This document shows, piece by piece, positions 48,351 through 57,362 of a stretch of 64,000 nucleotides of DNA (its first letter is position 1; each line of letters opens with the position of its first letter). Source of the stretch: Aerococcaceae bacterium zg-252 (GTDB taxonomy: Bacteria; Bacillota; Bacilli; Lactobacillales; Aerococcaceae). A model generated the notes under the pieces. That model made no database searches. It was given only the letters and a program-made list of their open reading frames with translations, and was not told the DNA's origin. The stretch is from assembly GCA_016237705.1 (NCBI GenBank), contig CP066204.1:1672001-1736000 (forward strand). The letters are read 5' to 3'. The position numbers and the translations under genes were made by a program.

Positions 48351-49200
48351 TTAAATGATTATTTAATTTTGTTTCCGTTGGATAATTACGTCCGATAAAG
48401 GACGCTTCTACTCTATCCCAAAAATGCGTATGGCGAATATTCGCAAATCGAATGCGTTCATTCGCTATTTGTAAACGAATCGAGCGTACTGGAAGATTTT
48501 CCAATGTCACATTGTCGAACATTAATGTAAACACGCTATCTTTACCATGAATGGACGGTTCAATACGAAACCATTCATCTTTAGGAATAATCATCGGCGA
48601 ACCGAGTGAACGGTAAACTCGATTATTTAATGATGCCATTTCAGTCAATTGAATCGCATCTAATCGTGGATGCATCACAGCGCCACCTAATGATTTACTC
48701 AATCCAGTAGAACCTGTTGGTGTCGCTACACATAAGCCGTCACTTCGCAATGTTTCAAAAAAACGATTTTTCACATAGATGTCACTCACCATAGTTCCTG
48801 TATTGGAACGCAGTGAACATTCATTCAATGCCAAGTACCGAGTAAGCGTTCCGTCTTGTTGTGTTACTTCAATATCGAGTAAGGGATAACTAACAGACTC
48901 TTTTTGATTACTAGAAATTAAGCTATCGACCAATTCATCTAATTCATACGATTGCCAATCTGCATAAAAGCCTAAGTGACCTGTATGAATTCCGATAAAT
49001 TGAATCGTTGACAATAATGATTGATACTGATGAAAGGCAGATAACAAAGTACCGTCCCCACCAATCGTCATCAGATAATCGAATGGTTGCCCCTCTTCTA
49101 CAATCATTAAGCCCCGTTTTTTCATCTTGTGTATTAACATTTCTTTCAAATGCAACGATACTGTTTGGTTATTCGTATACACATATACTCGGGATTGCAT
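48346..49200 (-). CDS. nadK: NAD kinase
   Basis: 284 residues from ATG 49200, the first Met after a spurious N-terminal extension. Phosphorylates NAD to NADP. The signature GGDGTLLSAFH is near 54-64, with TPTGSTGLSKSLGGAV and the NE motif in ALNECSL present. The last few codons and the TAG stop are contributed by the adjacent repeat. It is directly downstream of relQ (16 bases), as in enterococci. Confidence 0.95.
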   Translation of the reverse strand: MQSRVYVYTNNQTVSLHLKEMLIHKMKKRGLMIVEEGQPFDYLMTIGGDGTLLSAFHQYQSLLSTIQFIGIHTGHLGFYADWQSYELDELVDSLISSNQKESVSYPLLDIEVTQQDGTLTRYLALNECSLRSNTGTMVSDIYVKNRFFETLRSDGLCVATPTGSTGLSKSLGGAVMHPRLDAIQLTEMASLNNRVYRSLGSPMIIPKDEWFRIEPSIHGKDSVFTLMFDNVTLENLPVRSIRLQIANERIRFANIRHTHFWDRVEASFIGRNYPTETKLNNHLK

Positions 49201-49216
49201 AATATCTACTCGCTTT

Positions 49217-49846
49217 CTATTTTCTATCAAAAATACGAATTGCCTCTCTAATTTCATCTCGAATTTCCGACATTTCTTCGTCTAACATAAACGCAGCTTC
49301 ACTCGCACGCTCAAGACGTAATAAAATTTCTTCTGGATATTCTCCACGATATTTATAATTTAAGGAATGTTCAATCGTTGCCCAAAAATTCATCGCTAAT
49401 GTACGAATTTGAATTTCAACAATAACCGAAATAATTTCACTGGCACGTTGAACAGGATATTCAACAACCATGTGATACGACCGGTAACCACTTGCCTTAT
49501 GATTTTTTATATAATCACGCACTAACAATACCTTAAAGTCTTGGCGTTCTTGTAATAAATGTGCCACCTCATAAATATCTTCAACAAACTGGCACATAAT
49601 ACGAATACCAGCAATATCCTGCACTCCAATTAAAAAATCTTCTGGCTTAATATTGCGAATCGCCATTTTTTCTAAAATACTCTCTTTGGTTTTCACTCGC
49701 CCAGTGACAAACTCAATCGGCGTATGGCGTTGACTTGAACGATATTCTTTACGAATATTTTTTAATTTCAATTTCAACTCTTCTACTGCTTGTTCGTACG
49801 GCGCTAAAAATTGACTCCAGTCTTCAATAAAATTATCTTCAATCAT
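49217..49846 (-). CDS. relQ: Small alarmone synthetase RelQ
   Basis: 209 residues from ATG 49846 (GAGGTG 7 bases upstream, overlapping an alternative ATG at 49861). Makes (p)ppGpp without a hydrolase domain. RelA/SpoT synthetase domain with VKTKESILEKM, the QDIAGIRIMCQFV block, YIKNHKASGYRSYHM and the EIQIRTLAMNFWATIEHSLNYK motif with the catalytic Glu. The C-terminal helices support a tetramer. It heads the relQ-nadK-...-rlu-mgtE operon. Confidence 0.95.
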   Translation of the reverse strand: MIEDNFIEDWSQFLAPYEQAVEELKLKLKNIRKEYRSSQRHTPIEFVTGRVKTKESILEKMAIRNIKPEDFLIGVQDIAGIRIMCQFVEDIYEVAHLLQERQDFKVLLVRDYIKNHKASGYRSYHMVVEYPVQRASEIISVIVEIQIRTLAMNFWATIEHSLNYKYRGEYPEEILLRLERASEAAFMLDEEMSEIRDEIREAIRIFDRK

Positions 49847-49906
49847 GACGCTACACCTCATTTATCCCTGGTCTATTTTCGATGAGTTGTATCGCTCACC
49901 CTGTCT

Positions 49907-49934
49907 ATTTTACCACATCTATACGAAATGTCAT
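49907..49934 (-). promoter_or_regulatory. Promoter of the relQ operon
   Basis: On the minus strand ATGACA (49929-49934) and TAAAAT (49907-49912), 16-base spacer with TGG before the -10. Confidence 0.5.
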
Positions 49935-49961
49935 TGTTTATTATCAGAAAAATTTGTATAA

Positions 49962-49990
49962 TTGACACTAAAATTACTACAAAATATAGC
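49962..49990 (+). promoter_or_regulatory. Promoter of the CYTH gene
   Basis: Perfect -35 TTGACA (49962-49967), 17-base spacer, -10 TATAGC (49985-49990); about 80 bases before the start at 50069. Confidence 0.7.
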
Positions 49991-50068
49991 ATCGTGTTAG
50001 CACAGACATTTTAACTTGAACCACTCTTAAAGTGAACCAAGCTAACTAGATTAAACAGGAGGATTGAG

Positions 50069-50656
50069 ATGAGTTATTCGATTGAACAGGAAATTAAATC
50101 ATTACTAACGCAAGAGGAATTTTATCAAATATTAAATTATTTCCAATTAACAGCAACCGATTATCAGTCGCAACAAAATACCTACTATGACACTGAAAAT
50201 CAATTGCTTAAACAACATCATGCAGCTCTACGACTGCGTAATTTTAGCATGGCAAGCGAATGGACATTTAAGCAAAAGCACGATGCACATCGTTCATTGG
50301 AATTAACCTACGCACAAAATTATTTACAGCTACCTGCACCTGCATCTATCGCTGTTTATCAAGTAGAAGATGCCGTTATTCGTGACCAATTAGAACAATT
50401 AATGCCGACTGATACGGAATTATACTCGTTTCTCACAATCAAAACAAATCGTTGGATTGTCAAAGTCCCTTATGGTGAATACGCCATTGACCAAACTTTC
50501 TATGGCGATAGCATGGATTTTGAAATCGAATTAGAAACTGATGACTTAACCACTGCCATGGCAGAATTTAACACATTATTAGAGGATTTAGCCATTCCGT
50601 TTCGTGTTGCAGATAAAAAAATTGCTCGAGCTTTGCGTTACTTGTCTCAAAAATAA
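50069..50656 (+). CDS. CYTH-domain protein (YjbK family, triphosphate tunnel fold)
   Basis: 195 residues. The N-terminal EQEIKSLLTQEEF matches the ExExK motif of CYTH proteins (here E-x-E-x-K as IEQEIK). Further acidic and basic tunnel residues appear in ALRLRNF, EWTFKQK, KTNRWIVK and DFEIELET. Bacterial relatives hydrolyse inorganic triphosphate or thiamine triphosphate. It is next to spxH and across from relQ, the same neighbourhood as Bacillus yjbK-yjbM-yjbN. AGGAGG precedes the start. Confidence 0.9.
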   Translation: MSYSIEQEIKSLLTQEEFYQILNYFQLTATDYQSQQNTYYDTENQLLKQHHAALRLRNFSMASEWTFKQKHDAHRSLELTYAQNYLQLPAPASIAVYQVEDAVIRDQLEQLMPTDTELYSFLTIKTNRWIVKVPYGEYAIDQTFYGDSMDFEIELETDDLTTAMAEFNTLLEDLAIPFRVADKKIARALRYLSQK

Positions 50657-50752
50657 TTCACAAAAAATTCATATTTAAGAGCATATCATTCGCATTCCCT
50701 TATTATATTTGATAGTATAAACCTATCAATGAAAAAGAGGGGGAAAATCATT

Positions 50753-51421
50753 TTGGAATCCAATTATCAAGTTGAATATATGACAAATGGTGTTCCCAAA
50801 GTGTTTGAATTCTATTTATTTGTAAATCCTCTAGGTCAGAAATGCTATGTTTGTGAGTGCGAATTGCAAAAAACACTGACGAAAATATCGACAAATGTTG
50901 ATATTCATGTCATTTGTTTCCATAATCAACAAATTGTTTCTGATTTTATGAAACAATTAAATATTCCAAGTTCTGATTTAACATCACGAAATTATATTTA
51001 TCAATCCGTCTACCTTGCATCATTGGCCTATAAGGCTGCTACTATGCAAGGTAAGAAAAAAGGTCGTCGCTTTTTAATGCGAATGCAAGAAGAAATTGAC
51101 GGTTACTTAGAACGTTTTTCAGACCAATTTATTTTAGACCTTGCCGAAGAGGTGGGACTTGATATGATGACTTTTAAAGAAGATTTAGAGTCAGATTATG
51201 CACGTGACTTAGTCTTCCAAGATTTACAAATTGCTAAAGAAATGGCAGTAGAAGGCACTCCAACATTAGTTATGTTTGAGCATCGCCTCGGTGAAAAAGG
51301 ATTGCTTTTAAAAGAAAATATCACAGCATCCAACATCATCTCACATTTAGATGAATTGGTTCGTTATGATTTTATTAATCAATCCAACAAACCTAATTTA
51401 GTTCTACTACAAAATAAATAG
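50753..51421 (+). CDS. spxH: SpxH (YjbH) adaptor for Spx degradation
   Basis: DsbA-fold adaptor that presents Spx to ClpXP. TTG at 50753 is preferred because GAGGGGG lies 9 bases upstream; the ATG at 50729 has no ribosome-binding site. From TTG the chain is 222 residues. CYVCECE near 32-38 has the cysteine pair of the family, and the C-terminal EGTPTLVMF carries the cis-Pro. Fits the Bacillus yjb cluster order. Confidence 0.82.
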   Translation: MESNYQVEYMTNGVPKVFEFYLFVNPLGQKCYVCECELQKTLTKISTNVDIHVICFHNQQIVSDFMKQLNIPSSDLTSRNYIYQSVYLASLAYKAATMQGKKKGRRFLMRMQEEIDGYLERFSDQFILDLAEEVGLDMMTFKEDLESDYARDLVFQDLQIAKEMAVEGTPTLVMFEHRLGEKGLLLKENITASNIISHLDELVRYDFINQSNKPNLVLLQNK

Positions 51422-51469
51422 CACTAACCCATGGAATTTTTATTTTATGGAGTGCAATAACTATATTCA

Positions 51470-51510
51470 AAAAAGTGTTGGCGATTCATTTCACCAACAC
51501 TTTTTATTAT
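51470..51510. terminator. Bidirectional terminator, spxH/PurK-like gene
   Basis: AAAAAGTGTTGG / CCAACACTTTTT with 11-base loop, flanked by A and T runs, between convergent genes. Confidence 0.9.
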
Positions 51511-52643
51511 TACTTTTTAATTAATTCTGTTAATTCAATTTGGCGTTCACAATTAGCAATTGATTCACCAGTAACAATTACTTGTCCAACTAAATCCTCT
51601 GGTTGTTTTCCGACTGGGTTAAATAATGCAAATCCCCAATCTGTGCGTAACATATATTGCGTCAAGACATTCTCAATCTCCAAATCTTGCACTTGTAAAG
51701 AAATGGCTGCAAAACTACGTGGACGCAATGTTGGTAAAGGTAAACCGACAAGTGAGCGAATCATCGCCTCGAAATGTGAAACCGACATCGAACCTATAGT
51801 AAAAATCGCTTCATCAGCCAAACCGACGGACGCTTTATTCACATATACCACACCTGCTGATGTAATTAAACATTCAATCGTTAACGAACCTATTAAGCCA
51901 ACAGATTCAGCAATTAATTGACCAATTCGCTCGATTTCTTGCTCTATTGCTGAATGCAAAGTTATCGGATAACGCACTTGCGAACGTCCCTCTGCATTGA
52001 TACGCTCAAAAATAGGATAAATTAATACTTCTCCACGGTCATTTCGCACCACTGTCATCACAGCTTTTTTCATCGTTGGAATCCATGCTTCTAGTATACA
52101 TGAACTATGTTCAACCTTTTGTGCTGCTGCTTCATAGTCATCTTCACTATATAATACCACCGAATTTTCTGAATTAGGCAAATGACGATTCGTTGATTTT
52201 AAAATACATGGGAACCCGATATATTCAATCGCTTCTTTAATATCACTTAGCGATGTCACTAATGAAAAAGGTGCTACCAATAAGTGCAGTGAATCAAGAT
52301 ACACTTTTTCAAGTAACCTATCCGTTACCAACGAAATTAAATCTTCAGACAATACTACATTAGCAATCTCTTTCAAGACATGGTAATCTTCAGGAGAAAG
52401 TAAGCCTGTTTCTGCAATGACAATATCCACTCGCTCTGCAAATTGGCTTAAAACAAACTCATCATAATTTTCAGCAATAGTCTGCCAAGATGCAAATTGA
52501 TGCACAGGATTATCCGATACAAGCACCAAACTTCCCACGTGATACCCTAAACGACCTGCTTCTTGTGCTAAAATAGCAGACGCAATACTCGAACCAATAA
52601 TACCAATCGTCGCTCCTGGATAATATTTCACCGACATTTTCAC
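51510..52643 (-). CDS. PurK-like ATP-grasp protein, probable pseudoenzyme
   Basis: 377 residues with the PurK domain order: Rossmann-like N-domain (IGIIGSSIASAILAQEAGRLGYHV), ATP-grasp middle (SCILEAWIPTMKKAVMTVVRNDRGEVLIYPIFERI), and C-terminal beta domain (GLPLPTLRPRSFAAISLQV). The key motif NE-x-APRxHNSGH of true PurK reads VNKASVGLADEAIF here, so the metal-binding Glu and substrate residues are gone. The Gly-rich ATP loop (GKGQ) is also absent. It is not in a purine operon. A regulatory or binding role is inference. Confidence 0.75.
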   Translation of the reverse strand: MKMSVKYYPGATIGIIGSSIASAILAQEAGRLGYHVGSLVLVSDNPVHQFASWQTIAENYDEFVLSQFAERVDIVIAETGLLSPEDYHVLKEIANVVLSEDLISLVTDRLLEKVYLDSLHLLVAPFSLVTSLSDIKEAIEYIGFPCILKSTNRHLPNSENSVVLYSEDDYEAAAQKVEHSSCILEAWIPTMKKAVMTVVRNDRGEVLIYPIFERINAEGRSQVRYPITLHSAIEQEIERIGQLIAESVGLIGSLTIECLITSAGVVYVNKASVGLADEAIFTIGSMSVSHFEAMIRSLVGLPLPTLRPRSFAAISLQVQDLEIENVLTQYMLRTDWGFALFNPVGKQPEDLVGQVIVTGESIANCERQIELTELIKK

Positions 52644-52740
52644 ACCCCACTTTTTCTGATTAAATCATCACTCATTATCTTATCATATTTTCAGTAAAAA
52701 TCGAGATGTTTTCGTTAATATTCCCATTTTTTCGCTAATT

Positions 52741-52767
52741 CTCTTACGTCTCTTGCGTCTCTTACGT
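52741..52767. repeat. Three 9-bp tandem repeats CTCTTRCGT
   Basis: CTCTTACGT, CTCTTGCGT, CTCTTACGT directly adjacent, followed by CACAC. They lie between the HTH gene stop and the PurK-like gene start (minus strand), about 100 bases upstream of the latter. A regulator site is possible; function unknown. Confidence 0.6.
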
Positions 52768-52779
52768 CACACATTATTT

Positions 52780-53010
52780 TCATACAATATCTGAAGAATT
52801 CTCACTGGAATTTTTCATTTGAGTACTATCTAATAAATAATCGACCGATACTTGATACAAATTAGATAATTTTATTAATAAACTTCCTGTAATTTCTGAA
52901 CTACCATTTTCAATACGAGAATAGGCTGATTGTGACAATGCTAAATAATTCGCTACATAATGCTGCTTATATGAATATAATACTCTTAAATCTTTGATAC
53001 GTGGAAACAT
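52780..53010 (-). CDS. Small Cro/CI-type HTH regulator
   Basis: 76 residues, essentially one XRE helix-turn-helix domain (about 5-62: LRVLYSYKQHYVANYLALSQSAYSRIENGSSEITG...). The C-terminal tail is polar. No ligand domain. It is divergent from a second XRE gene at 53241 across a 230-base gap with a 22-bp palindrome overlapping its own promoter, which suggests autoregulation. It could be phage- or island-derived, but no other phage genes are near. Confidence 0.82.
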   Translation of the reverse strand: MFPRIKDLRVLYSYKQHYVANYLALSQSAYSRIENGSSEITGSLLIKLSNLYQVSVDYLLDSTQMKNSSENSSDIV

Positions 53011-53048
53011 TGTTCAACACCCTCTCTATCTCTATTTAATATCAATTT

Positions 53049-53080
53049 ATCATAATATTGTCGATATTTCAATATCAACA
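53049..53080 (-). promoter_or_regulatory. HTH-gene promoter with overlapping palindromic operator
   Basis: On the minus strand TTGATA (53073-53078) and TATGAT (53049-53054) with an 18-base spacer. The 22-bp sequence at 53059-53080 is a near-perfect palindrome (9 of 11 pairs; core GATATT/AATATC) covering the -35 and spacer, the place expected for a repressor. Confidence 0.5.
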
Positions 53081-53240
53081 TTTTTACACATTTGATTATT
53101 TTATACATATTTTCATTAAAATACACTTATTACTAATGAAGTTTGATAATACCTATTAAGTTGGTAAAAATTACCTTTAAATAGAGTGAGATTGATTAAC
53201 TTTGTACGCTATTATTAATAATAGATAAAGGGGTGATTTT

Positions 53241-53582
53241 ATGTCGTTTGGTCAACGTATTCGTAAATTAAGAAATGAATACCAGCTATCTCAAGATGAC
53301 TTAGCTAGAGAATTAAATATGTCGCAACAAAGTATTAGTCGTATCGAAAATGACATTGATGTTTCGATTTCTACTGCTATCAGTTTTGCACAATATTTTA
53401 GAGTATCCTTAGACTATTTATGTGGACTATCGACAAGCAAATACCCTCATGTTGCTCATGCCGACTTTTCTGATGACCATACACAAGGATTACTTTATCA
53501 TTACAACACAATAGAAAAGACGCATCAAGATATTGTCTACGATTTAGTAGAGCAATTTTCCAAAAAATTCCCAAAAGAATAG
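53241..53582 (+). CDS. Cro/CI-type HTH regulator with C-terminal helical tail
   Basis: 113 residues. XRE domain at about 4-62 (IRKLRNEYQLSQDDLARELNMSQQSISRIENDIDV). The 50-residue C-terminal part (HYNTIEKTHQDIVYDLVEQFSKKF) is helical, likely for dimer formation. AAAGGGGTG precedes ATG. Divergent from the 76-residue HTH gene. Targets unknown. Confidence 0.82.
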   Translation: MSFGQRIRKLRNEYQLSQDDLARELNMSQQSISRIENDIDVSISTAISFAQYFRVSLDYLCGLSTSKYPHVAHADFSDDHTQGLLYHYNTIEKTHQDIVYDLVEQFSKKFPKE

Positions 53583-53616
53583 CCTTGAAATCACACATAC
53601 GATTCCAAGGCTATTT
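53581..53616 (+). terminator. Terminator after HTH gene
   Basis: AGCCTTG (overlapping the stop codon) pairs with CAAGGCT, then ATTTGTTGTT. The loop is 18 bases, so moderately convincing. Confidence 0.55.
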
Positions 53617-53624
53617 GTTGTTCA

Positions 53625-53741
53625 TCTATTTGCTAGAGTTTTCTTGACGTCCACTTCAAAAATCGTTTCTGTGCGATTCTCGCACGTCAGCGACTTTCTC
53701 CAGTGATTCGTGGCAGAACGTCCTTTCTCTCACTATAGTTT
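53625..53741 (-). repeat. Dispersed hairpin repeat, copy E
   Basis: Shares GACGTCCACTTCA, TTCTGTGCG, CGCACGTCAGCGACTTTCTCCAGTGAT and CAGAACGTCC with copies D1 and B1. The inner stems pair (CACT/AGTG, AAATCG/CGACTT, GTGCG/CGCAC); the outer arm is degraded. The minus-strand start TAAACTATAGTGAG overlaps thrS: its TAG at 53733-53735 is the thrS stop codon. Confidence 0.8.
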
Positions 53742-55676
53742 ACGGCTTTTGTTTTCTACTTCTGTTGTTAATTGGCTAACAAATGCATCAAATGATAGGG
53801 TTTCTGAATTTGTCGCACCGTATTGGCGTACATTAACTGTACCGTCTGCTACTTCTTGGTCACCAATAACGATTTGATATGGTACTTTAGATGTCTGAGC
53901 TTCACGAATCTTGTACCCTAATTTTTCATTTCGTAAGTCCATTTCCACACGGAAACCTTTCGCTTTCAATGTTTCATAAATTTCTTGAACACGGTCGCCA
54001 TGTGCATCTAAGTTAACCGGTAAAATAACTGCTTGAACTGGTGCTAACCAAGTTGGGAAAGCTCCTTTATACTCTTCAATTAAGTAAGCCACGAAACGTT
54101 CCATTGTTGAAACAACACCACGGTGAATCACGACTGGACGGTGAATGTCTAATCCATCTTCACCCACATAAGTCAAATCAAAACGTTCTGGTAATAAGAA
54201 GTCTAACTGGATTGTTGACATTGTTTCTTCGATACCAATTGCTGTTTTAAATTGAATATCTAATTTTGGCCCATAGAAAGCAGCTTCTCCTGTCGCTTCG
54301 AAGTACTCTAAACCTAAATCGTCCATTGCTTCTTTCAACATACCTTGAGCTTTTTCCCACATTTCATCATCGTCAAAGTATTTCTCTTTGTTTTCAGGGT
54401 CACGATAAGATAAACGGAAACGATAATCAGTAATGTTGAAATCTTTGTACACATCTTCAACTAAGTTAACCACACGTTTAAACTCATCTTTAATTTGGTC
54501 TGGACGAACGAAAATATGTGCATCATTTAAAGTCATTTCACGTACACGTTGTAAACCAGATAAAGCACCTGATTTTTCATAACGATGCATCATACCTAAT
54601 TCGGCAATACGAATTGGCAATTCACGATAAGAATGAATATCATCTTTATAAATCATCATATGATGTGGGCAGTTCATTGGACGCAATACTAACATTTCGC
54701 CGTCACCCATATCCATTGGTGGGAACATATCTTCTTGATAATGTGCCCAGTGACCTGATGTTTTATATAAATCGACTTTCGCCATAATCGGTGTATACAC
54801 ATGGTCATAACCGAGTGCAATTTCTTTATCCATAATGTAACGTTCGATAATACGACGAATTGTTGCACCTTTCGGCAACCAGAATGGCAAACCAGAACCA
54901 ACTTCTTGGCTCACCATGAATAAACCAAGTTCTTTACCTAATTTACGGTGGTCACGCTCACGTGCCTCTTGACGTAGACGCATAAATTCATCTAAGTCTG
55001 CTTGATTGAAAAAGGCAGTACCGTACACACGTTGCATCATTTTATTATTCGAATTACCCCTCCAATAAGCACCAGCTAATGATAATAATTTGAATACTTT
55101 GATTTTGCCTGTTGACGGCACATGAATTCCACGACATAAGTCTGTAAAGTCTTCTTGTGTGTAAACAGTAATCACTTCATCTTCAGGTAAATCATTAATC
55201 AATTCTACTTTATATGGGTCTTTAGCAAAAATTTCTAACGCTTCTTGCCGTGATACTTCACGACGTACAATCGGATAATTTTGTGAAATAATTTTTTTCA
55301 TTTCTTTTTCGATTGCTGGTAAATCTTCTTCTGTAATTTGGACTTCTTTATCCGTATCGTAGTAGAAACCTGAATCAATTGCTGGTCCAACACCAAAATG
55401 TACATCTGGAAATAGACGTGTCATCGCATGAGCCATTAAATGAGCAGTTGAATGACGCATAATTTGTAATGCTTCTTCACTTTTATCGGTAATAATTTCA
55501 ATCGCACCGTCTGATTCAATCGGACGAGTAAAATCGATTAATTCCCCATTTAATTTACCTGCTAAAGCAACCTTAGCAAGTGATTTACTAATTGATTCTG
55601 CTACTTCTTGTGTTGTTACACCAACTGGATACTGACGCTCATTTCCGTCAGGAAATTTTAACGTAATCTTTGACAT
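53733..55676 (-). CDS. thrS: Threonyl-tRNA synthetase
   Basis: 647 residues. N-terminal TGS domain (1-62), editing domain (about 65-220, with [11 protein letters not shown]), class II catalytic core (about 240-535) with zinc ligands in [13 protein letters not shown] and motif 2 [23 protein letters not shown], and the anticodon-binding domain (about 540-640). The last residues ...KSRKL and the TAG stop fall within the adjacent repeat. Expression is controlled by the threonine T-box upstream. Confidence 0.97.
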   Translation of the reverse strand: MSKITLKFPDGNERQYPVGVTTQEVAESISKSLAKVALAGKLNGELIDFTRPIESDGAIEIITDKSEEALQIMRHSTAHLMAHAMTRLFPDVHFGVGPAIDSGFYYDTDKEVQITEEDLPAIEKEMKKIISQNYPIVRREVSRQEALEIFAKDPYKVELINDLPEDEVITVYTQEDFTDLCRGIHVPSTGKIKVFKLLSLAGAYWRGNSNNKMMQRVYGTAFFNQADLDEFMRLRQEARERDHRKLGKELGLFMVSQEVGSGLPFWLPKGATIRRIIERYIMDKEIALGYDHVYTPIMAKVDLYKTSGHWAHYQEDMFPPMDMGDGEMLVLRPMNCPHHMMIYKDDIHSYRELPIRIAELGMMHRYEKSGALSGLQRVREMTLNDAHIFVRPDQIKDEFKRVVNLVEDVYKDFNITDYRFRLSYRDPENKEKYFDDDEMWEKAQGMLKEAMDDLGLEYFEATGEAAFYGPKLDIQFKTAIGIEETMSTIQLDFLLPERFDLTYVGEDGLDIHRPVVIHRGVVSTMERFVAYLIEEYKGAFPTWLAPVQAVILPVNLDAHGDRVQEIYETLKAKGFRVEMDLRNEKLGYKIREAQTSKVPYQIVIGDQEVADGTVNVRQYGATNSETLSFDAFVSQLTTEVENKSRKL

Positions 55677-55730
55677 TTTTTCTTCCTCCTAATGCTTGAA
55701 CTATGCTCTAAATCATTTTGGACAGCAACG

Positions 55731-55990
55731 AAAAAAATCCCATTGTATACCAAATAAGATATACAATGGGACGATTTACTCGTGGTTCCACCCAATTTTA
55801 ATTGAAATAGAGTCCTATGCCTACTTCAATCCTCACTCAGTTTAACGCACTGCACGTCTACCGTTTTAAAATCCCGATAGCATCTAACAAAGTGGTCTAT
55901 CATAAGTCGATACAAGACGTTTCACCAACCCGTCTCTCGCTAATTCTCGTACTTATCATCGCTGTCTTTGCTCAAGTCAATTTATGTTTA
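55731..55990 (-). promoter_or_regulatory. T-box riboswitch (threonine) of thrS
   Basis: On the minus strand the T-box core TGGGTGGAACCACG lies at 55781-55794. Just after it comes the terminator stem TCCCATTGTATA / TATACAATGGGA with a T run (55731-55771). Upstream, a Stem I with the GAGAGACGGG AG-bulge type sequence is seen. The specifier region TAGACCAC near 55893-55898 holds ACC, a Thr codon, followed by A as usual. Uncharged tRNA(Thr) would favour the antiterminator and switch thrS on. Confidence 0.92.
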
Positions 55991-55991
55991 T

Positions 55992-56114
55992 ATTTTGGTT
56001 CGTTCGGCTTGACTTGCCCTCCACTTCAGAAAATCACAGTGTGTGTTTTATGCACGCCGATATTTTCCCCCGATGATTCAAGCTAAAGCCGCATCTCTCA
56101 TACCATGTTCATTA
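55992..56114 (-). repeat. Dispersed hairpin repeat, divergent copy F
   Basis: Keeps TTTGGTTCGTTCGGCTTGACTTG, CTCCACTTCAGAAA, TGTGTGTTTTATGCACG and CTCTCATACCATG in family order. Outer arms GGCTT...AAGCC still pair. It lies between metK and the thrS T-box, about 60 bases past the metK stop, so it does not supply that stop codon. The T-box transcript probably starts at or just after its edge. Confidence 0.65.
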
Positions 56115-56173
56115 TGCCACTAAATTTTCTGAAATTCAAGTGGTATTTATTAGCTATTCTAAACTATTTTCGA

Positions 56174-57358
56174 TTATTTGTTTATGGCTGCTTTCAAAGC
56201 ATCGACCCTATCTAACCGTTCCCATGGCAATGCCACATCTGTACGACCAAAATGTCCGTAAGCTGCAGTTTTAGAATAAATCGGTCGACGTAAATCCAAC
56301 ATATTGATAATACCACGTGGAGTTAATTGGAATACTTCACGTACGGCAGCAATCAATGCTGATTCATCTACGGTACTCGTTCCAAATGTATCTAATGAAA
56401 TCGAAACCGGCTCTGCAACACCAATTGCATACGCTAATTGTACTTCACAACGTTTTGCTAAACCAGCAGCTACGATGTGTTTTGCAATATAACGAGCTGC
56501 ATAACTAGCTGAACGGTCAACCTTAGTTGCATCTTTACCTGAAAAAGCACCACCACCATGACGAGCGTACCCGCCATAAGTATCTACGATAATTTTACGT
56601 CCTGTTAAACCAGAGTCACCAACTGGCCCACCAATAATGAATTTACCAGTTGGATTGATAAAGTATTTAGTTGCTTCATCTAATAATTCTGCTGGAATAA
56701 TTGGTTTAATGACATACTCAATCATATCTTGATAAATTTGTTCTAGCGTTACATCTTCTGAATGTTGTGTACTAATAACCACTGTATCGACACGTTTCGC
56801 CACTTGCTTTTCATCATATTCAATGGTAACTTGTGTTTTTCCGTCTGGACCTAAATAAGCTAACTCACCTGATTTACGTACTTGTGCTAAACGAAACGCT
56901 AAGCGATGACTTAACGAAATTGGTAAAGGCATTAATTCTTCTGTTTCGTCCGTTGCGTAACCAAACATTAATCCTTGATCGCCGGCACCAATTTCAGCTT
57001 CTTTTTGACTATCACGAGTTTCAATCGCATTATCAACCCCTTGTGCAATATCCGGTGACTGCTCGTCTAATGACACTAACACAGCAACATTTTTAGCATC
57101 AAAACCATATTGTTGTTTATTATAGCCAATTTCATCAATCTTTTGACGTACAATTTGTTGAATATCAACATATGCTGATGTTGTAATTTCTCCGAAAACT
57201 AAAACTAAGCCAGTATTAACTGCCGTCTCACACGCAACACGTGCATAAGGGTCTTGTTCTAAAATCGCATCTAAAATCGCATCACTAATTTGGTCGGCGA
57301 TTTTATCTGGGTGCCCTTCGGTTACTGACTCTGATGTAAATAAACGTTTTTCTGACAT
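56174..57358 (-). CDS. metK: S-adenosylmethionine synthetase
   Basis: Makes SAM from methionine and ATP. 394 residues, three-domain fold. [13 protein letters not shown] near 15-27 with the catalytic His, [12 protein letters not shown] near 120, and [17 protein letters not shown] near 265 with the P-loop-like Lys. Controlled by the SMK-box just upstream, whose GGGGGA is the ribosome-binding site of the ATG at 57358. Confidence 0.97.
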   Translation of the reverse strand: MSEKRLFTSESVTEGHPDKIADQISDAILDAILEQDPYARVACETAVNTGLVLVFGEITTSAYVDIQQIVRQKIDEIGYNKQQYGFDAKNVAVLVSLDEQSPDIAQGVDNAIETRDSQKEAEIGAGDQGLMFGYATDETEELMPLPISLSHRLAFRLAQVRKSGELAYLGPDGKTQVTIEYDEKQVAKRVDTVVISTQHSEDVTLEQIYQDMIEYVIKPIIPAELLDEATKYFINPTGKFIIGGPVGDSGLTGRKIIVDTYGGYARHGGGAFSGKDATKVDRSASYAARYIAKHIVAAGLAKRCEVQLAYAIGVAEPVSISLDTFGTSTVDESALIAAVREVFQLTPRGIINMLDLRRPIYSKTAAYGHFGRTDVALPWERLDRVDALKAAINK

Positions 57359-57362
57359 TTAT

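Noticed and set aside
48001-48398. Overlapping plus-strand frames of 65-67 codons with similar peptides
   Set aside because: They are similar only because they read the tandem D1/D2 repeats; other copies do not keep the frame open in the same way.
55817-56086. Plus-strand 89-codon open frame
   Set aside because: It lies across the thrS T-box and repeat copy F on the opposite strand, with no ribosome-binding site.
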